Shown here one piece after another: positions 10,395 to 22,983 of a stretch of DNA of 64,000 nucleotides. A program made the translations under genes and the position numbers. Each line of letters opens with the position of its first letter. The stretch's first letter is position 1. Source of the DNA: Symsagittifera roscoffensis (taxonomy: Eukaryota > Xenacoelomorpha > Acoela > Convolutidae). The notes under the pieces are model-generated. The model saw only the letters and a list, made by a program, of their open reading frames with translations. It was not told the origin of the DNA and did not search any database. Where the stretch lies: the NCBI RefSeq assembly GCF_963678635.1, contig NC_087064.1:31093932-31157931 (forward strand), written 5' to 3'.

Positions 10395-12164
10395 TCACAT
10401 ACTCCCCGGACAGTCCGGTCAATGTCCTCATTGAGTCTCGTGGTATTCATTAAAATGGTACAGTGCCATCGAACAGAATTTGCAAAACGCATGAAATTAC
10501 TTTTATCCACGTCACATCGACTCACTGCAGATCATCAATGGCATCATACTACACTGTAATAGCCTTCCAATTTCTTTCACTCATCTGCACTTTTGAGGAT
10601 ATAACTTTTGAAGATGTAACACATAGGAACGCTGTGACTACAAGGGTAAAAAGAGTAGCCTGGATGTCTTGCCCAACAGAACTAGAGAAAAAAGAGGTCT
10701 TACAAGCTGACCTAGAGCGGAATGTGAGCTTGTGTCTGCATAACAGCTTCTGCAGGGATAGGGAGCAAACGTGCTGCAAACCGGGGTGTAACTCTGTGGA
10801 CATGCTACAGAAAGTCCTGGATGACAGTGAGATGGTAGAGCAGGAACCAGAAGCGACGAAGTGAAGATTGAAGACGAGACACGAAGTAGAAGTGGAGAGA
10901 GATAGAAAACTTAATCATTGTAGTGTGTCCAAACTTGATCTTATCAACGAAGATTGATTATTGAAACTTTTAAACTTTTTGTTATGATGTTGTTGGGTCA
11001 AACCAGACGTTGGAACTGTTAGGAATTGTTGCGATTGTTGAGTTAAAATGGAAAAATTTAGTTGATGATCATTTATTTATACAGGCTTTAGGTGAGTATT
11101 TTAACCTATTTAAACTTGACTGAAATTTTTAACTTGTGTAGGACACATCTTCACTTTGTGGTGACCTGTTAGGGTTTGGGTACGCTCGCTCGAAGAGTGT
11201 GAGTACCTCATTACTTTCCCTAGCCACAGAAATTCTTAATTTTAAAATTGAGGGCAACGGCATAAATGAGTGATTAGACTTTGTGAGGGGCAATAAGTTA
11301 ATTTTAACGGGTGCGTGACCGTGCCACGTCCCAAATTATTTAAAATCAGCGAGAGCAAGAAGAATTTTACGGTGAAATGACGTGAATAGTCAGAAAAGAA
11401 ATTATTATTTAGGAATTCCTCATAGTGCGCATTTTGTCAAATTGTTAGAAAGCAGTGCAATATAGTACGATGCCATTTATGACACGCAGTGAGTTGAGTT
11501 GACGTAGATAAAATTTCTTTTTCTAATGTGATTTGTAAGTTGATTATGGAAAACTGGATCACCACTTGAGGATAACCCGTAGTTATGCGTTCAATGGGGA
11601 CATTGATGGGAATTGTCTGGGGAGTATGTGCCATTCCCCCGGATTGGCACAGTCGAACCCGCCGCGGCTCTTGGAAAAAGACGATAAAGGCCTTAGCAGC
11701 CGATTATCAGTGAAAAAGAGGGTCAGAATATTATGGATTTTTTAGTTTTTAAAATTTCGATTCTCAGCAGTGTTTATCTGACGAATGCGGGAACGGCCAT
11801 TTGAACAAGAAAAGGGATCAAAAAACACACAACCGGATTGTCAAGACAAGAATCATTTGGAAGAAACACGAGAAAAACGAAGCCTCTTATCGTGGTAACA
11901 AGACACGATAAAACGTTTATCTGAGAGAGATCATACGGAAGGAAGGTTCAGTGGGACAACCGGAGCGGATCCGTACCCTCTCGAGCCACGGCATTGAGGA
12001 GTTAATAGTTTCATCTCAGGGGGAGATCGGAATTAGAGGCCCGGTGCCCAGAGACTCAGTAGGCTAGAATATACACTTTTTAGCTGATGTGATGCCCTGA
12101 ATAGCTGAAATTACTCCAATCACATTTTGTAATTCAGAGCATAATTAGCTAGAAAGAGGAAAGG
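10395..12164 (+). repeat. Tandem duplication unit 2, plus partial third unit to 12375
   Basis: Same composition as unit 1. A third start at 12165 covers only C's 3' UTR segment and runs without a break into the rest of C's 3' UTR, which shows that C is the parental context. Differences between units are few (for example 9320 GTTGAG against 11090 GGTGAG), so the duplication is recent compared with the decay of C and D. Confidence 0.85.
10616..10864 (+). pseudogene. ORFX C-terminal tail of D, duplicated copy 2
   Basis: Identical in translation to the copy at 8846-9094. Its downstream hairpin is at 11154-11231. Confidence 0.75.
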
Positions 12165-12375
12165 TCACATACTCCCCGGACAGTCCGGTCAATGTCCTCA
12201 TTGAGTCTCAAGGTATTCATTAAAATGGTACATTGCCATCGAACAGAATTTGCAAAACGCATGAAATTACTTTTATCCACGTCACATCGACTCACTGCAG
12301 ATCATCAATGGCATCATACTACACTGTAATTGCCTTCCAATTTCTTTCACTCATCTGCACTTTTGAGGATATAAC

Positions 12376-13031
12376 TTATGATAAAAACATCTTTTCGGAC
12401 TTTCAATGCCAATGTCTCGACTCAAAACTTTTTCTCCTAGATCTAAAAGGTGTTGGCACGCAGGACAGTCCTACCAACCAACAAACTGAAATTATCCTAC
12501 TATGCTTCTTCTCTTCGGAAAATTAGTTGTTATTGTTCCTGAGTATTAAAATTAAGGAACTTGGTGGTTAACACGAACAATGAAATAACCTCTATCTTCA
12601 AGAGATCACCCAAGCCCTTCATATCACCAAAAACGGATCAGTCATCTTAGTTGGTTTAAAAAAATCATGCAGGCTAGAATATTTAATATACTTCTTTGTC
12701 AAGCCTCTCTAGATAAAAAAGAGTCTCTAAAGCCGCTAACTAAAGTTACAAAGCAAATTTATAAATGCAACAAATTTTTATACTCCAAAAATCAACTAAA
12801 AATTTTTTCTTCATTCAGTTTCAATTGCAAGCTTAATTCTTTGGTTTCTCATTTGAGTTTTTCTCACATAAACCATTCTGAGTTTTATTGTCTTCTCCTT
12901 AGTTACTTCTTTGTTCACTTCTTTGCTCACTTCTTTGTACACTTCTTCTGGTTTTTCGTCGTTTAGAAGTTCTAAAACTTCTAAGTTCTTCTAATCTTCC
13001 TCCTTTTTGCTTCTTGTTTTCCGGCTCTTTG
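12376..13031 (-). other. 3' untranslated region of C
   Basis: Read on the minus strand this matches the 3' UTRs of A (38184-38880) and B (41248-40640), including AAAAGGTGTTGG followed by the inverted pair GGACAGTCCT. The conserved hairpin is at about 12559-12636, but its outer stem has decayed (CCACCAAG against TTTTTGGTGA). No coding potential. Confidence 0.65.
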
Positions 13032-14304
13032 TCATTGCTCCATCTCCTCCTCCTGCGACATTGACTCCGCACTTTCAATTTCAATGTCTTGCGACACTTC
13101 GGTGGCCATTCTGACGCTGTTGGAGGCAGTCCTCCAACACCTCTGCGCTTCTACCCTTTGTTTACAACAAAGTAGAGGGTCTACAATAGTCTCCGTTTTC
13201 CTGCAGAAGCTGTTGTGGAGGCACGACGTCATGTTTCTCTCCAAGTCCCTCCTTCAACATCTCTTCTCTTTCTCTTCCGTCACACTCACTTGTTCTGGAC
13301 GTTCTTTTCACTGCGGTAGTCACTGCATTCCGATGAGTTACAAAAGCTTGCATGAAAGTTCCTGCTCCAATGTCCAGCTGATACGCACTGTACACTCTGC
13401 TGTTCTTCGATATATGCTTCCTGGCATACTCGTACAATCATGCAGTCATTTTGGCTCTAAACCATGGCATCGTCTTCTGGCCCATATCTTCTTCGTTTCC
13501 ATCGGAATGTTCACGATTTTGCATATTGTCTCAAATATATCCAAGTCTCTCCGACAATCAAGCTCGTCCAGTTGTTCTTTCGTCGGCATCTCCTTTCGAT
13601 TGTTCTCCTTTACATGAGCTATGGGCTATGATGAATCTGGTAAACCCATGGAGAGCAGCACTCCAGAGTCCCAGATGAACACCACATTACTGCGCCCGGG
13701 ATACCACCATTTTGGTAGTAAGCAATGGCATGGGAACTCATCATGCGTCAACATGATGCTGCTCCAGTTACGCTTTTCCGACGCTTCCAGTAGTGGTTCC
13801 ACTTCCATCATAACTCGTTGGATTTCATCGTTTTCGTCTACTGCATTATAATCTGTCGCTGTTGATCCTCTTTGTTTCTGTCTTCCAAAGTCACTAAAGT
13901 TCACACTAGCATATCCCATGAACTTCTCTCCCAGTATCGGCTGTAACTCGTCTTTGGTTCCGCCCGGAACTGCTATGAACATCTTACATAGCAAATCGTA
14001 AGATTTCTCTGACATTCTCGCTAATCTCACACAATTCGGCAGTGAGAAGGCTTGATCCACGATCGTCCTCGTACTCTTCACATCCACCACTACGAAAAGT
14101 ACTGGGTATCGGCTTTTGCACATCGGAGCCAACGTCGATCCCACCACATATCGCGCTCCCGACGGTCTCACTCTGCCTGATGTTCATTTCTGCTTCTATC
14201 GCTTCTCTCCATTCTCCAATATACATCTCTTCGGTTTGCAACACTCCCGGAAACACTTCTACGTTGATGGCCGTGACCATCTCATGCTTTTGTTCTAGAT
14301 TCAA
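13032..14304 (-). pseudogene. ORFX C-terminal region of C, frameshifted
   Basis: Segments in shifting frames (14304-13984, 14171-13626, 13437-13162, 13244-13032) match the last 430 residues of ORFX in order. Readable blocks: SGARYVVGSTLAPMCKSRYP, LTHDEFPCHCLLPKWWYPGR, LLSMGLPDSS, DIGAGTFMQAFVTHRNAVTT and the tail VSQDIEIESAESMSQEEEME. The stop at 13034-13032 corresponds to that of A and B. At least three frameshifts; no known domain. Confidence 0.75.
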
Positions 14305-15859
14305 TTATGACTCTAAAGAACCAAGCATGCTGTAGAATTCTAGTGCAGTCACTAGATTCACCTCAGTTCCTCCGTGGCAATTTGCAATCAATTCCGTTTC
14401 CGTTCTTGACTTCATTATTATATTCCCGAACAAAACTGTCAATTGCTTGTGTTGCTTTGCCAAGGTCTTTACACAATCGAGACCTCCACACATATGACCT
14501 TCCAGTCTTCAGACTTTCGCTAGACAGCTACGGGCGTAACCCATTCCTCTGGTCCCCAGCCAGGCAACTCCACACTATTTTCTCTGTCGCTGTTGGAGGT
14601 TGTCGTCATCAAGTTATAATTGATGTTTAGGTCACGCAAGTTACTGTCTGAATTCAACTCCCTTCGCAAACCCTGTGTCGCACGCAATATTGAATCAGCA
14701 TTAGGACTCGGACACTCTGATGGTTTCATCAACTCTCGCACCACCAATAGGCTCGTTCTCAGTAATTCATTTGAGATTCCCAGTCCGAATTCCACTCGGT
14801 TATCAGATTTTTTCATCTATTCGGTCACATTTTCTTCCAACACAAGTCCCAATTTAGCCTGCTGATTGGCAGCGCTCCTTCTTGTTGCAATTTTTGGCAG
14901 CCAGAACTTTAGCAACACCGCTTGTTCGTAGTCGAAGAAACAATCACGTATAACTTCATTGATGAAAGGGTTGTATGCCATTCCTATAATTATATGATTT
15001 CTTCCCACTCGGTTCGCAATACTCACTGGACTTCGTTAGTGCTCCCATTTAATCAGCTCTTTATTTGAGAATCTTCGTATTTTATCGACCATCTTCATTG
15101 GTTCCAGTTCTACAGGCTTCTTGATATTTACTTGCATCGGTTGGCTCTGATGTATGTCTAATAGCGCTTTTAAGAGCAAGGTTTTCGCTCGATCACTACC
15201 TTCTCTCAGCATTTGGCACAAGTATTCAACGCTGGCACCGATATTTGTTCCATCATGAATCGGACGAAACAGAGAACGTCTCTCCGTTTCGCACTCATCA
15301 CTGCCGCTCCTTCTTGGGTCATGAGGTCTCTTAAACTTGTCATCAAAAGCACCATCTCTTCCTTTGATCTTCTCCTTTCTTCTGAGTCATATTTCTCCAT
15401 TTTCAATCCAGTCATGTACCAAGCGAACCTAAGTTGCAGGTCAGTTCTGACGTAAGGTACCGCTATCAGAGCGTGTATTTTCGGAGTGGTTCTCATCTCT
15501 TCTTCAAAGTGACGTAATACCACCGCTCTCCGCGGTAAACTCACCAACTGGTGTATCGTTTCTGCGTGCATCTCAGAGCAGACCAACGTTCCGTATGCCT
15601 TCTGTTTCATCGTCGTGCCTTGTATCATCTCCTCCAGATAACCTTGAATGACTCTTTTGTTTTCTAGAGCAATTAGGTGTCCTCTAGCCGAGTTTGTGTA
15701 CTCCATCATCTCTATGTATCCACCAGCGAGCTCATCGATTGAGACGGTTTCCGATACTGTCAATCGGTTATAGTCCTCCGGGATCAGCTGTCCTATGGCG
15801 CTTCCCTTTCCATGGTTCATGTACGATTGTCTAAAATCTCGTACGGGTACTTTGTCCAC
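14305..15859 (-). pseudogene. ORFX late-middle region of C
   Basis: Matches the 555-codon segment of B (44020-42353). 15859-15206 is open and continuous across the point where A and B both carry a frameshift: C reads SIDELAGGYIEMMEY. Further down, 15221-15036, 15026-14817, 14816-14520 and 14493-14305 carry DIHQSQPMQVNIKKP, YNPFINEVIRDCFFDYEQAV, ECPSPNADSILRAT and FGNIIMKSRTETELIANCHG. Function unknown. Confidence 0.75.
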
Positions 15860-17815
15860 ACTGGCTAAGTATTTCCATCTCTAATGTCGCTCCAGTCAGA
15901 GTGCGGTCATTCCTCTTGGTTTTGTAACTGGCTAATGTCAATCCTGCCAAGAGGTTGGGTGTCACCATCGTTACATCGGTCAATCTTCTATCTGTGCCCG
16001 GCAATCGGTCGTCGCCTTGCCCCATATCCATGACTTCTTCGACACGCTTTAGCTTGGCTGAGTTGACAGCTTTTACTGAGATCTCAGAGGCCACTTTGGC
16101 CTTTCCAGTTTTTCTTAATCTCACTTTACTGCCAAGTCTCATCTTCACGTTATTGATTTTGTCAATCATCAATTTCGATTGTATCGGGCCTTTTTGAGTT
16201 CAGGACAGGTATATTACTTCATGGCTGCCTTTCTGCTGCGTTGGCTTTATGAGAGAATTAACTTCATCTTTGTCAGTGGCAGAATCGATCTACAACTCGC
16301 TCAATCTTCCTTCGCATTCATCCAATTTATCAAGGATCTCTCGCAGTGGTCTGTTGAGACCTGTTTTCAACATAGACTGGAGCCCGTAGCACTGAACTAC
16401 CGTCCAGACCTCTTCTATGAAGGCAATTCTGTCCATAATACACCCTGTTTTATTCTCATGGTCTCTGTGGTGAACTTCCCACTCTTCTTTTGGAAATGTT
16501 CCCAAGAAAGGTACTCGGACAGTGCCTTCTATTCTTATCCTCCGCGGAGACTCCATCAAAAGTTTCGTTTCGACAGTTTTCAACTTACCAGGAGAACTGC
16601 TCTCCGGCAATTTTCGGCTTATACTCCTTAAGGCTGACGAGGTTGCAGCGTGGAATTTTCATCTTCTGCTGGCTCAGTCGTCCCTTCGAACGTTTCTGTC
16701 CCGATCTCAAAGTCGTCTAAGAAATTGAAGTCTAGGCTGGATACTCCACCTGTCGAAGCCTTATCGTCGTTTTCCCTCGCTTGACCGGGATCCTGGTGCA
16801 TGGGTTCTTCCGATCGACGGTCTGCTCCCTATTTATCGTCTCGCTTCTGATTCCTCTCTGAATTCGAAGGTTCTTGCTCCTCACCTCTCATCTCGTCCGG
16901 AAACTTTGGCACAACTAGCCTGTCAGCTGATTTATCTTCTTCTTCTCCGTGCTTTATCTTGATTTCTTCACAGCCGAAGCTTGCTAGTGCAGTCCTCGTC
17001 AACAGTTACCCGCTCAATTCCGGTTTCACGCTCATTACGATTAGCGCGGCTTCTCGCAAGTCCGTTTCACCCCTCATGACCGTTGGCGCCAGGTCCAAAT
17101 TTGTCCACATTTCCTCAAATCTTCCAGGCTTCGGAGTGACTGAATTACTCATTCGTCTCCTCGTCGAATCATCCGTGTATACAAATTGCGTGAATTGCAG
17201 CACAGCAGCGTTTCTGCCCACGAAGCACGGGTCCATCGTTTCAGAGATCTTCGCCATTCTCCTTTCAATAGTCTGAAAGGCTCTTAACCTGGGAATTTGT
17301 ACTACGGAGTCTGCTTCAGCAACATTCTTCTGATCAACGGGAAATCAGTTATTTCTTCTGGCAGCTTTCTGTAATTGCCCCAGTCCTTCTTTCATCTTTC
17401 ACTTTATGGTATGAGGCCACTAAACAAAGAATTTTTGTTATTTCGCCGTTCTTCTTGTCGTAGGGCCTCAAATTCCAGAGTTTCGGAAACACTTCAATAT
17501 GCCTTCTCACTACTTCACTCATTCGGTCACGGAAATGATCATCAAATTTATTGGCGTCATCTTTGGCTCTGCTATCTTCGCGGACAAAAAATTCTCACTC
17601 ACCAACTCGCGTAGCACGTTTTGTTCACACCAATTAAGTACGCTCCCGTCCACTGCCGAAATGCAACACCGACCTCCTATATGCTCCAACCTAACGTAAC
17701 GGAACGCGAATGTTACCGCAGGCCCGTATATCACTGTCAAAAATCAGTGGTTCCTCTGATCAATGCTAAGGGATCGGTCCTCATAGCTAAGCTCTAGTCG
17801 GTCAATAGGGGCATG
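15831..17815 (-). pseudogene. ORFX central region of C
   Basis: Matches the segment shared by B 46611-44785 and 44733-44011. Readable parts are a basic stretch (MIDKINNVKMRLGSKVRLRK, 16172 onward), EEVWTVVQCYGLQSMLKTGL (16430-16370; note Trp codons that are stops in B), TPKPGRFEEMWTNLDLAP (about 17140-17080) and VIYGPAVTFAFRYV near 17735. Many frameshifts, including in the acidic low-complexity part around 16620-16950. No known domain. Confidence 0.7.
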
Positions 17816-19423
17816 CCTCCTGCATGACGTCACACATCTTTATTTTCGAGCGTCTTGTCTTCTCCTGTTCCAAAGCGATTCTGCTGTAGGAGATACTGAA
17901 TCCGAGTGTGTCTCAGGCCTCCAACTTCAGTCCATGAGTCAGTGGATTGTTTCATATCGAACTTCTTTACGTTTTCTTTCATTTGCTCGGGGTGATGGGT
18001 CAAGTTCATCAGCCCTCCCAAGTTTCCATGCGTAGTCGCAATCATTGTCAGGAGTCCGTCCAGTCGTACATTCTGCACTCCCCGGGTGAGCAGTACCACC
18101 GGACCCTTTGACAAAAATTTTTGCTCTGAACGCCACAAACAATGCCAGGATCACTACTATCGACAATCCGGTAATCGCTTTAAGGAACTCTCTTATCAGG
18201 TAACGAGAGAGTCTAGGGTAGACTTTCGCCAGGAACGACGCGGTCCATCCTGCTCCCAACCCTTCCAGCATACTGTCGGTTCTGTCGAAGCCTTCTTCTA
18301 CTATCAGACTCTGCGTCCAGAAAGCTTCAAGAGTTATTTGGCACATCCTATTCACGAAACCGGCTGATTTTTCCTCTGCATTTTTGCTACGTTTAACTCC
18401 TTTACCAGGTAGGCATGAATCTTTGTGATCATCGTTGGGCCTCGCTCGATAGCGCCCGTGCCCAATTCTGCTGTTCGAGGAGTCAAGTGCAGCCATTTCT
18501 TGGTCTCTGGCTTCGTGGGCAAAACCGTTGCTTCCAAGTGAGCTTTCGTCTCTTTGGAGTTCTGTCTCTTTTCTCCTTCTTCTTTGTTCTCCATTCCCCT
18601 GAACCACAAGGGGCAGATATGTGCACATCATACCTCCCTTCTGAGAGCAGTGCCACCATTGCGTACACGAACTTCAATCCATCCGGGAGACGTGCATATC
18701 CCGGAGACAACGCAAATACAGCTTTTGGTGTTATTTGCGTGAATGCGCCTTCTTTCCATACATCCATTTTCTCGCACATTGATTCTAGAATACCTTTTAT
18801 TGCTGGCCACACTACATCTTCCTTCGTTGTAGGCTCTCTCAGTCTGCTCAGGAAACCCCTACTATGCAAGTGATCCTTTATGCCGGTGAACACGATTGTT
18901 ATCGGGTTCATTTCAGATTGTCGTTAAACCTCGATTGCCATTGATACAGACCGCATCAAATCCAGGTCGATTGCCGCCAGCATTATCAAGTCAGGCCAAA
19001 ACAAGGACTTAGAAGTGTGCACTAGGTCCGAGCTCGCAACTACTAATATCTTGGCGTACGCCGCGAAGATGGTCTCGTCCGTTCGAAATTTCAGGCGCGC
19101 CTTAACTTTCGACATCACCTTCTTGGGCTACTTGTTTTGGATGAGCCTTTTCTTTCATGTGAGATGGAGGGGCCCGCACTTGTTTAAACATCTTCCAATG
19201 TTGTCGTTTTGGTGCTCTAGTTGTCAGAAAACTTCCTGGCCTCTCTTATCGATTCTGTATGGTTCGTTCTTACTTCCTGCAAGGTTCTGGCAATTGCTGG
19301 ACCCATGGTGTTATTTAAGGGCTGTCCCTCAAGATCAGCAAATTTTAATGCCGTTGTGGAGCTAAAATTGATTCCGGCTGCTCTCAACCAATCCACTTCC
19401 ACAAACGGAGAGTTTTGCCCCAT
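17816..19423 (-). pseudogene. ORFX region of C with the GIND-containing domain
   Basis: Corresponds to B 47862-46300. Frames 19423-19217, 19118-18924, 18911-18483, 18631-17939 and 18138-17830 follow each other in order. The domain core reads PITIVFTGIKDHLHSRGFLS where B has GIND, then VFALSPGYARLPDGLKFVYA. C keeps a Trp (CQITLEAFWTQ, near 18325) where B has a stop. Confidence 0.7.
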
Positions 19424-20288
19424 TCAGCATCCTCAACGCATCGGCTGCAAATTTCACCGTGTGAAGGTTCAGTTTCATCAGGTCTTGTTTATAGACGTGC
19501 CAGGGGGAAGGTATGGGTATCGATCAAAGAACTTCTGTCTGAACGTCGTTTCTCCCTGCTCGTACTGGGCGTTTCCGATCTGCAGGTGCCTGAGATTGTG
19601 TCCACTGTTGGGTTGACAGGTCCCAATCTCCTTCGCGAACGAATGGTTTTCCTCACTGGTGCTTCGCTCAGTTGGTTTAATACGCCCGACTGCTGCCCTT
19701 GCTCGCTGGAGCTCTGCGGCACCTGGGGCACTGCTGGGAATGAACCCAGACGTGTCTCTAGATTAGGAGCACGAAGGTCGAAATCGCCGGTTCATTCGTG
19801 GCTTCTTCCACTCTAAGCACTCATGTGTCGAAGAGTTCAACCTCCAACTCATCTAATCGTTCCTGGAAGACACGATTCAACCAGCCTTGTTCCTCTATAC
19901 TGTCAAAATGAATTCCATTAGTGATGAATCTGGCCTGATCCATAGCTCTCAGCTCATGTTCTACATCCATCAGGATCAATCGTCCAGCATTGTGACTCAC
20001 CAGATTTCGCACGATGTTGTTCCATCTGATGACTCTTCAATTGTATCTTCTTCCTGTCGACGCTAGCGTTCTTGTGCTCATCGTTATGGTGCAGACGGTC
20101 AGTACCGCGCACTTAAACTTCTGCCATAGCGTGGTAAATAGGCATACCATCATCGATTCCCATTGAGTTTGCTCCACGACTGGATCACCTAGGGTGTCAC
20201 ATGGATCCGGGATTGTCACTCTCCCGGCTGCTGTTGGGATTCGCTCTTCCGTTGTTTGGCTCAGTTCGCGAGGCTTTAGAATCTCCAT
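19424..20288 (-). pseudogene. SGNH hydrolase remnant of C
   Basis: Only the second half of the SGNH domain remains: QWESMMVCLFTTLWQKFKCA, then HELRAMDQARFITNGIHFDS, where the last catalytic Asp is Asn. The nucleophile (GDS) and GTND blocks are deleted: the sequence passes directly from DPVVEQT to QWESMM at about 20175. Below it, 19731-19489 gives MPQVPQSSSEQGQQSG and on to a basic linker, showing that ORFX is open here where B has a stop. Confidence 0.75.
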
Positions 20289-20994
20289 CGGGGACTGCCC
20301 ACGAGGAAAACCCTATGCAGGTATTGTTTTTCTACTGCTGTCGTTAATGCCAGTCGTTCCGATCGCTCCTTATATTCTTGCCTCAAGCGTTCTATCTCCT
20401 CGCCCTGCTACTTATTGCAATTCTTGAACAATCTCCTCCACATGTCTCGGTCTTCTTCAATTATGAGCAAGGATACTTTCACTCGATCCAGTTCCTCTTT
20501 CGTTTTGTTCAGATCATTCATCGTCTCGTTTGTCTGGGCTTCCTCCTCTACTCTCGCCCTTTTAGGTGACACAGCTGCTCTCAGTTGTGAACTACACGAG
20601 GCTGCCCCGCTATTCATTTCCTGATGCATCCGTCTCAGTCCAGGCCTAATCTTGGTCGGGAGAGGCATCTCACCTGGTTGGTAGGTCCTGGAACTTCCCA
20701 ATCCAGGCTCGTACGCCAAGTCACTTCCTGAGTTTCTCCACCTCATAACCCTCATGTTTGGGCGGTCTAGTACTCCTTGCTGTCTATAAGCGGCCATCAA
20801 TAAGACTTCCGTGGGGCGGTCCACAGGGTTGTCGTGCCCTTAGATGTTTATTAAGGCGGCCAGCTCCATTACTACCTCTGGGTCCTCCAGACCGAAGTCT
20901 CAATCCATCAGCCGGCGATGATGGATCGCATCTATCATCGGTCCTACAGAAACCTCGCTAGGTCCATCAGCTCATTCAAGTCGAAAATATCCAT
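20289..20994 (-). pseudogene. ORFX N-terminal region of C (coiled coil)
   Basis: Starts with ATG at 20994 (MDIFDLNELMDLAR) and soon meets a stop. The rest follows the N-terminus of A and B: RPTEVLLMAAY, RPNMRVMRW, GLGSSRTYQPGEMP, and a coiled coil ending KVSLLIIEEDRDMWRRLFKN (open 20824-20408). The ATG lies 73 nt after the acceptor-like site at 21067. Confidence 0.75.
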
Positions 20995-21393
20995 TTCGTA
21001 TGATTCGGTTTGATTATCATCTTGCGCAATCGAAATCGCATGAATAAATAAATGATCAATCAGGATCTAGAAAAGAGGTCACAAGTATCACATTTGTCAA
21101 CATTACTCCAGATTCGTAATAAAATAGATTTGAAACAGTCAGCTCAAAAGATTTTGATCTTGAAAAAAATTAAAATCAATTCATTTCTAAAACCTTAGAA
21201 TTTGGCCTCAGAGTAGACAGGATAAACTTTGGATCTATTCCTAAGATCATCGTTCAGTCATTCGTGGTCACTAACCCTTCCATACCCAAGGTCCTAATAA
21301 AATAACACATAACATATCACATATAATATGACACATCCTACACTCAACCTACACTCAAACTATACTCAAATGGTATTTCTTATGTAATTACAC
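20995..21393 (-). other. Gap between Gag-Pol and ORFX in C, with acceptor-like site
   Basis: Noncoding. On the minus strand TGTGACCTCTTTTCTAG (21083-21067) matches A and B in sequence and position. The tail near 21300-21350 has the short CATAT/TGTTATG-type repeats also present in A and B. Confidence 0.6.
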
Positions 21394-22034
21394 TTGTATT
21401 TTAGTATCAGAAAAGATTACATGTATCAGTGCAGACAGCTCGGTGGATGCAGTCGTCATCGGTTTGGGTCGTATACCGGAAGCGACAGTTCTTTCACCTC
21501 CCTTTCAACTAGGAAGTCTCTCACTCTCGTCAAGGACAGAACGAAGTCTTCAGGATCCACATGCTGTTTCTCCGTCGCCCTCGTCACCAAGAAGCATAGA
21601 TACTTTCCTGGTATTTGCGAAGCCGCCGGAGGCAAGGCTGCTACACCTCCTATTCCTGGTCTTTGCTTCCACAGAAATTCTACGTTTGATTATTCTCTCC
21701 TAAAATCTGCTGCTAACGCTGTCCTAAAACTCGTGTCCTCTGTGATCGCTATCGCACATGTCCTATTTGTAAGTATAAAATCTGTTAGTATTATGCTACT
21801 CGAGCATTTATTTGGCAAGTTAAAATATGACTCTACTGCTCTCCCTGTGTCTGGTTTCTTAGGATCTTCGCCCGTTTCTGCTTCTAGGTCACCTGTTTTT
21901 CTTGCAATTTTCAATTTTTTTATGAATAACTTTTCAGTGTGGATAAGTCCCACTTCCACTCCCCAGACAAAAATATCCATCGACGTCCCCGTCGATCGCA
22001 TACCGGGCATTAAGTTGAGATTGGACGCAGGCAC
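21394..22034 (-). pseudogene. Macro domain of C, frameshifted
   Basis: 22034-21690 is open: GMRSTGTSMDIFVWGV, then SSIILTDFILTNRTCAIAI and FRTALAADFRRE, the first half of the macro domain described for A and B. A stop near 21690 and a frame change follow; the second half is still readable to about 21400 at the DNA level. Confidence 0.75.
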
Positions 22035-22353
22035 GAATGAGTAATTGCCCTTCCTGGGCTACCCAGGAAGAATCACCCCTGTCCTTTTTTTATGTAATTC
22101 TACGTTCTGAATCTTGACACTGATCTCTTTTGGGTTCGATGTCATTTCGTTCAGCCACTTCAATTATTCGTCAATTATTATTCGTTATTATTATACGATT
22201 GCTGCAGCTCGTCATCAATTTCTACCCCAGGCTTAGACCGATCATCGACCCACTCCTCGTCTTAGTTGTCGACTATGTCTATGTCCTGTGACGCGGGTAT
22301 TTCTTCTAAACCCACCAATTCTTCCACATTTTTCTTCAGGTCTATCATATCCA

Positions 22354-22983
22354 CTACGAAGTCGTCTCCATAAGGGTTTTATTTCTTTGCAGTTCTTGTC
22401 CTGTCACTCTGTCTTGTTTGTATTGTAAAGGGTATTTGTAATCCGATTCCATGTTCTTGGGCACCTCTGTCTGCTCAGGGTTTTCCCAATCCTTTTCTCT
22501 GTAGGGTAAGGTTTCTTCATCTGATTCAATTACTTCAGTGGGGTTCAGGTCCAGCGGCGGACTTTTTCCTTCCTCGAGAGCCTCATTGCCATCGTTCTTT
22601 CCCCTGGTACCTTTCTCATTGACGCCGCAAGCAGGGTCTATCATCAGATAATCGCCCTCCTCCATGTCTTCAGGTATGCACCAGTCCTCTGTGGAAGAGT
22701 TGTGTGGCTTAATGTTCTCAAAGTGAGAAGCTCGACCAGTACTCAGTCTGTAAAAAGGTCCCTCCTGATGCATCCCCGTTATCATAAACGGTCCACTCCA
22801 TTTATTTAGGAGTTTCTTCGTTCCTTTCGGCGGATTGACGTTCTGAAAGACCCACACGTAGTCTCCCACTGAATAAGCTTTTGCATCATCTGCTTTCTTA
22901 TCAAACCTTTTCCTCTGCCTTGCCTGTGCTTGCTGAGTATTTCGTCTGCACAAGTCATTCAGTTCTTGTTGACGTCTAATCAC
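22354..22983 (-). pseudogene. Integrase C-terminal region of C
   Basis: Follows the integrase core: RRQQELNDLCRRNTQQAQAR, then AYSVGDYVWVFQNVNPPKGT, an SH3-like fold typical of gypsy integrase C-termini, then SGPFMITGMHQEGPFYRLST. It continues into an acidic spacer (PACGVNEKGTRGKND). No chromodomain seen. A shift separates it from the core upstream. Confidence 0.75.

Noticed and set aside
8625-12375. CRISPR-like or satellite array
   Set aside because: The repeat unit is 1770 bp and made of two retroelement pieces; it is a segmental duplication.
12667-12966. 99-codon ORF rich in Phe/His on the plus strand
   Set aside because: It lies in the 3' UTR of C, antisense, and has no counterpart in A or B.
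13084-13617. 177-codon plus-strand ORF
   Set aside because: It is the antisense of the ORFX C-terminus of C, which is supported by homology on the minus strand.
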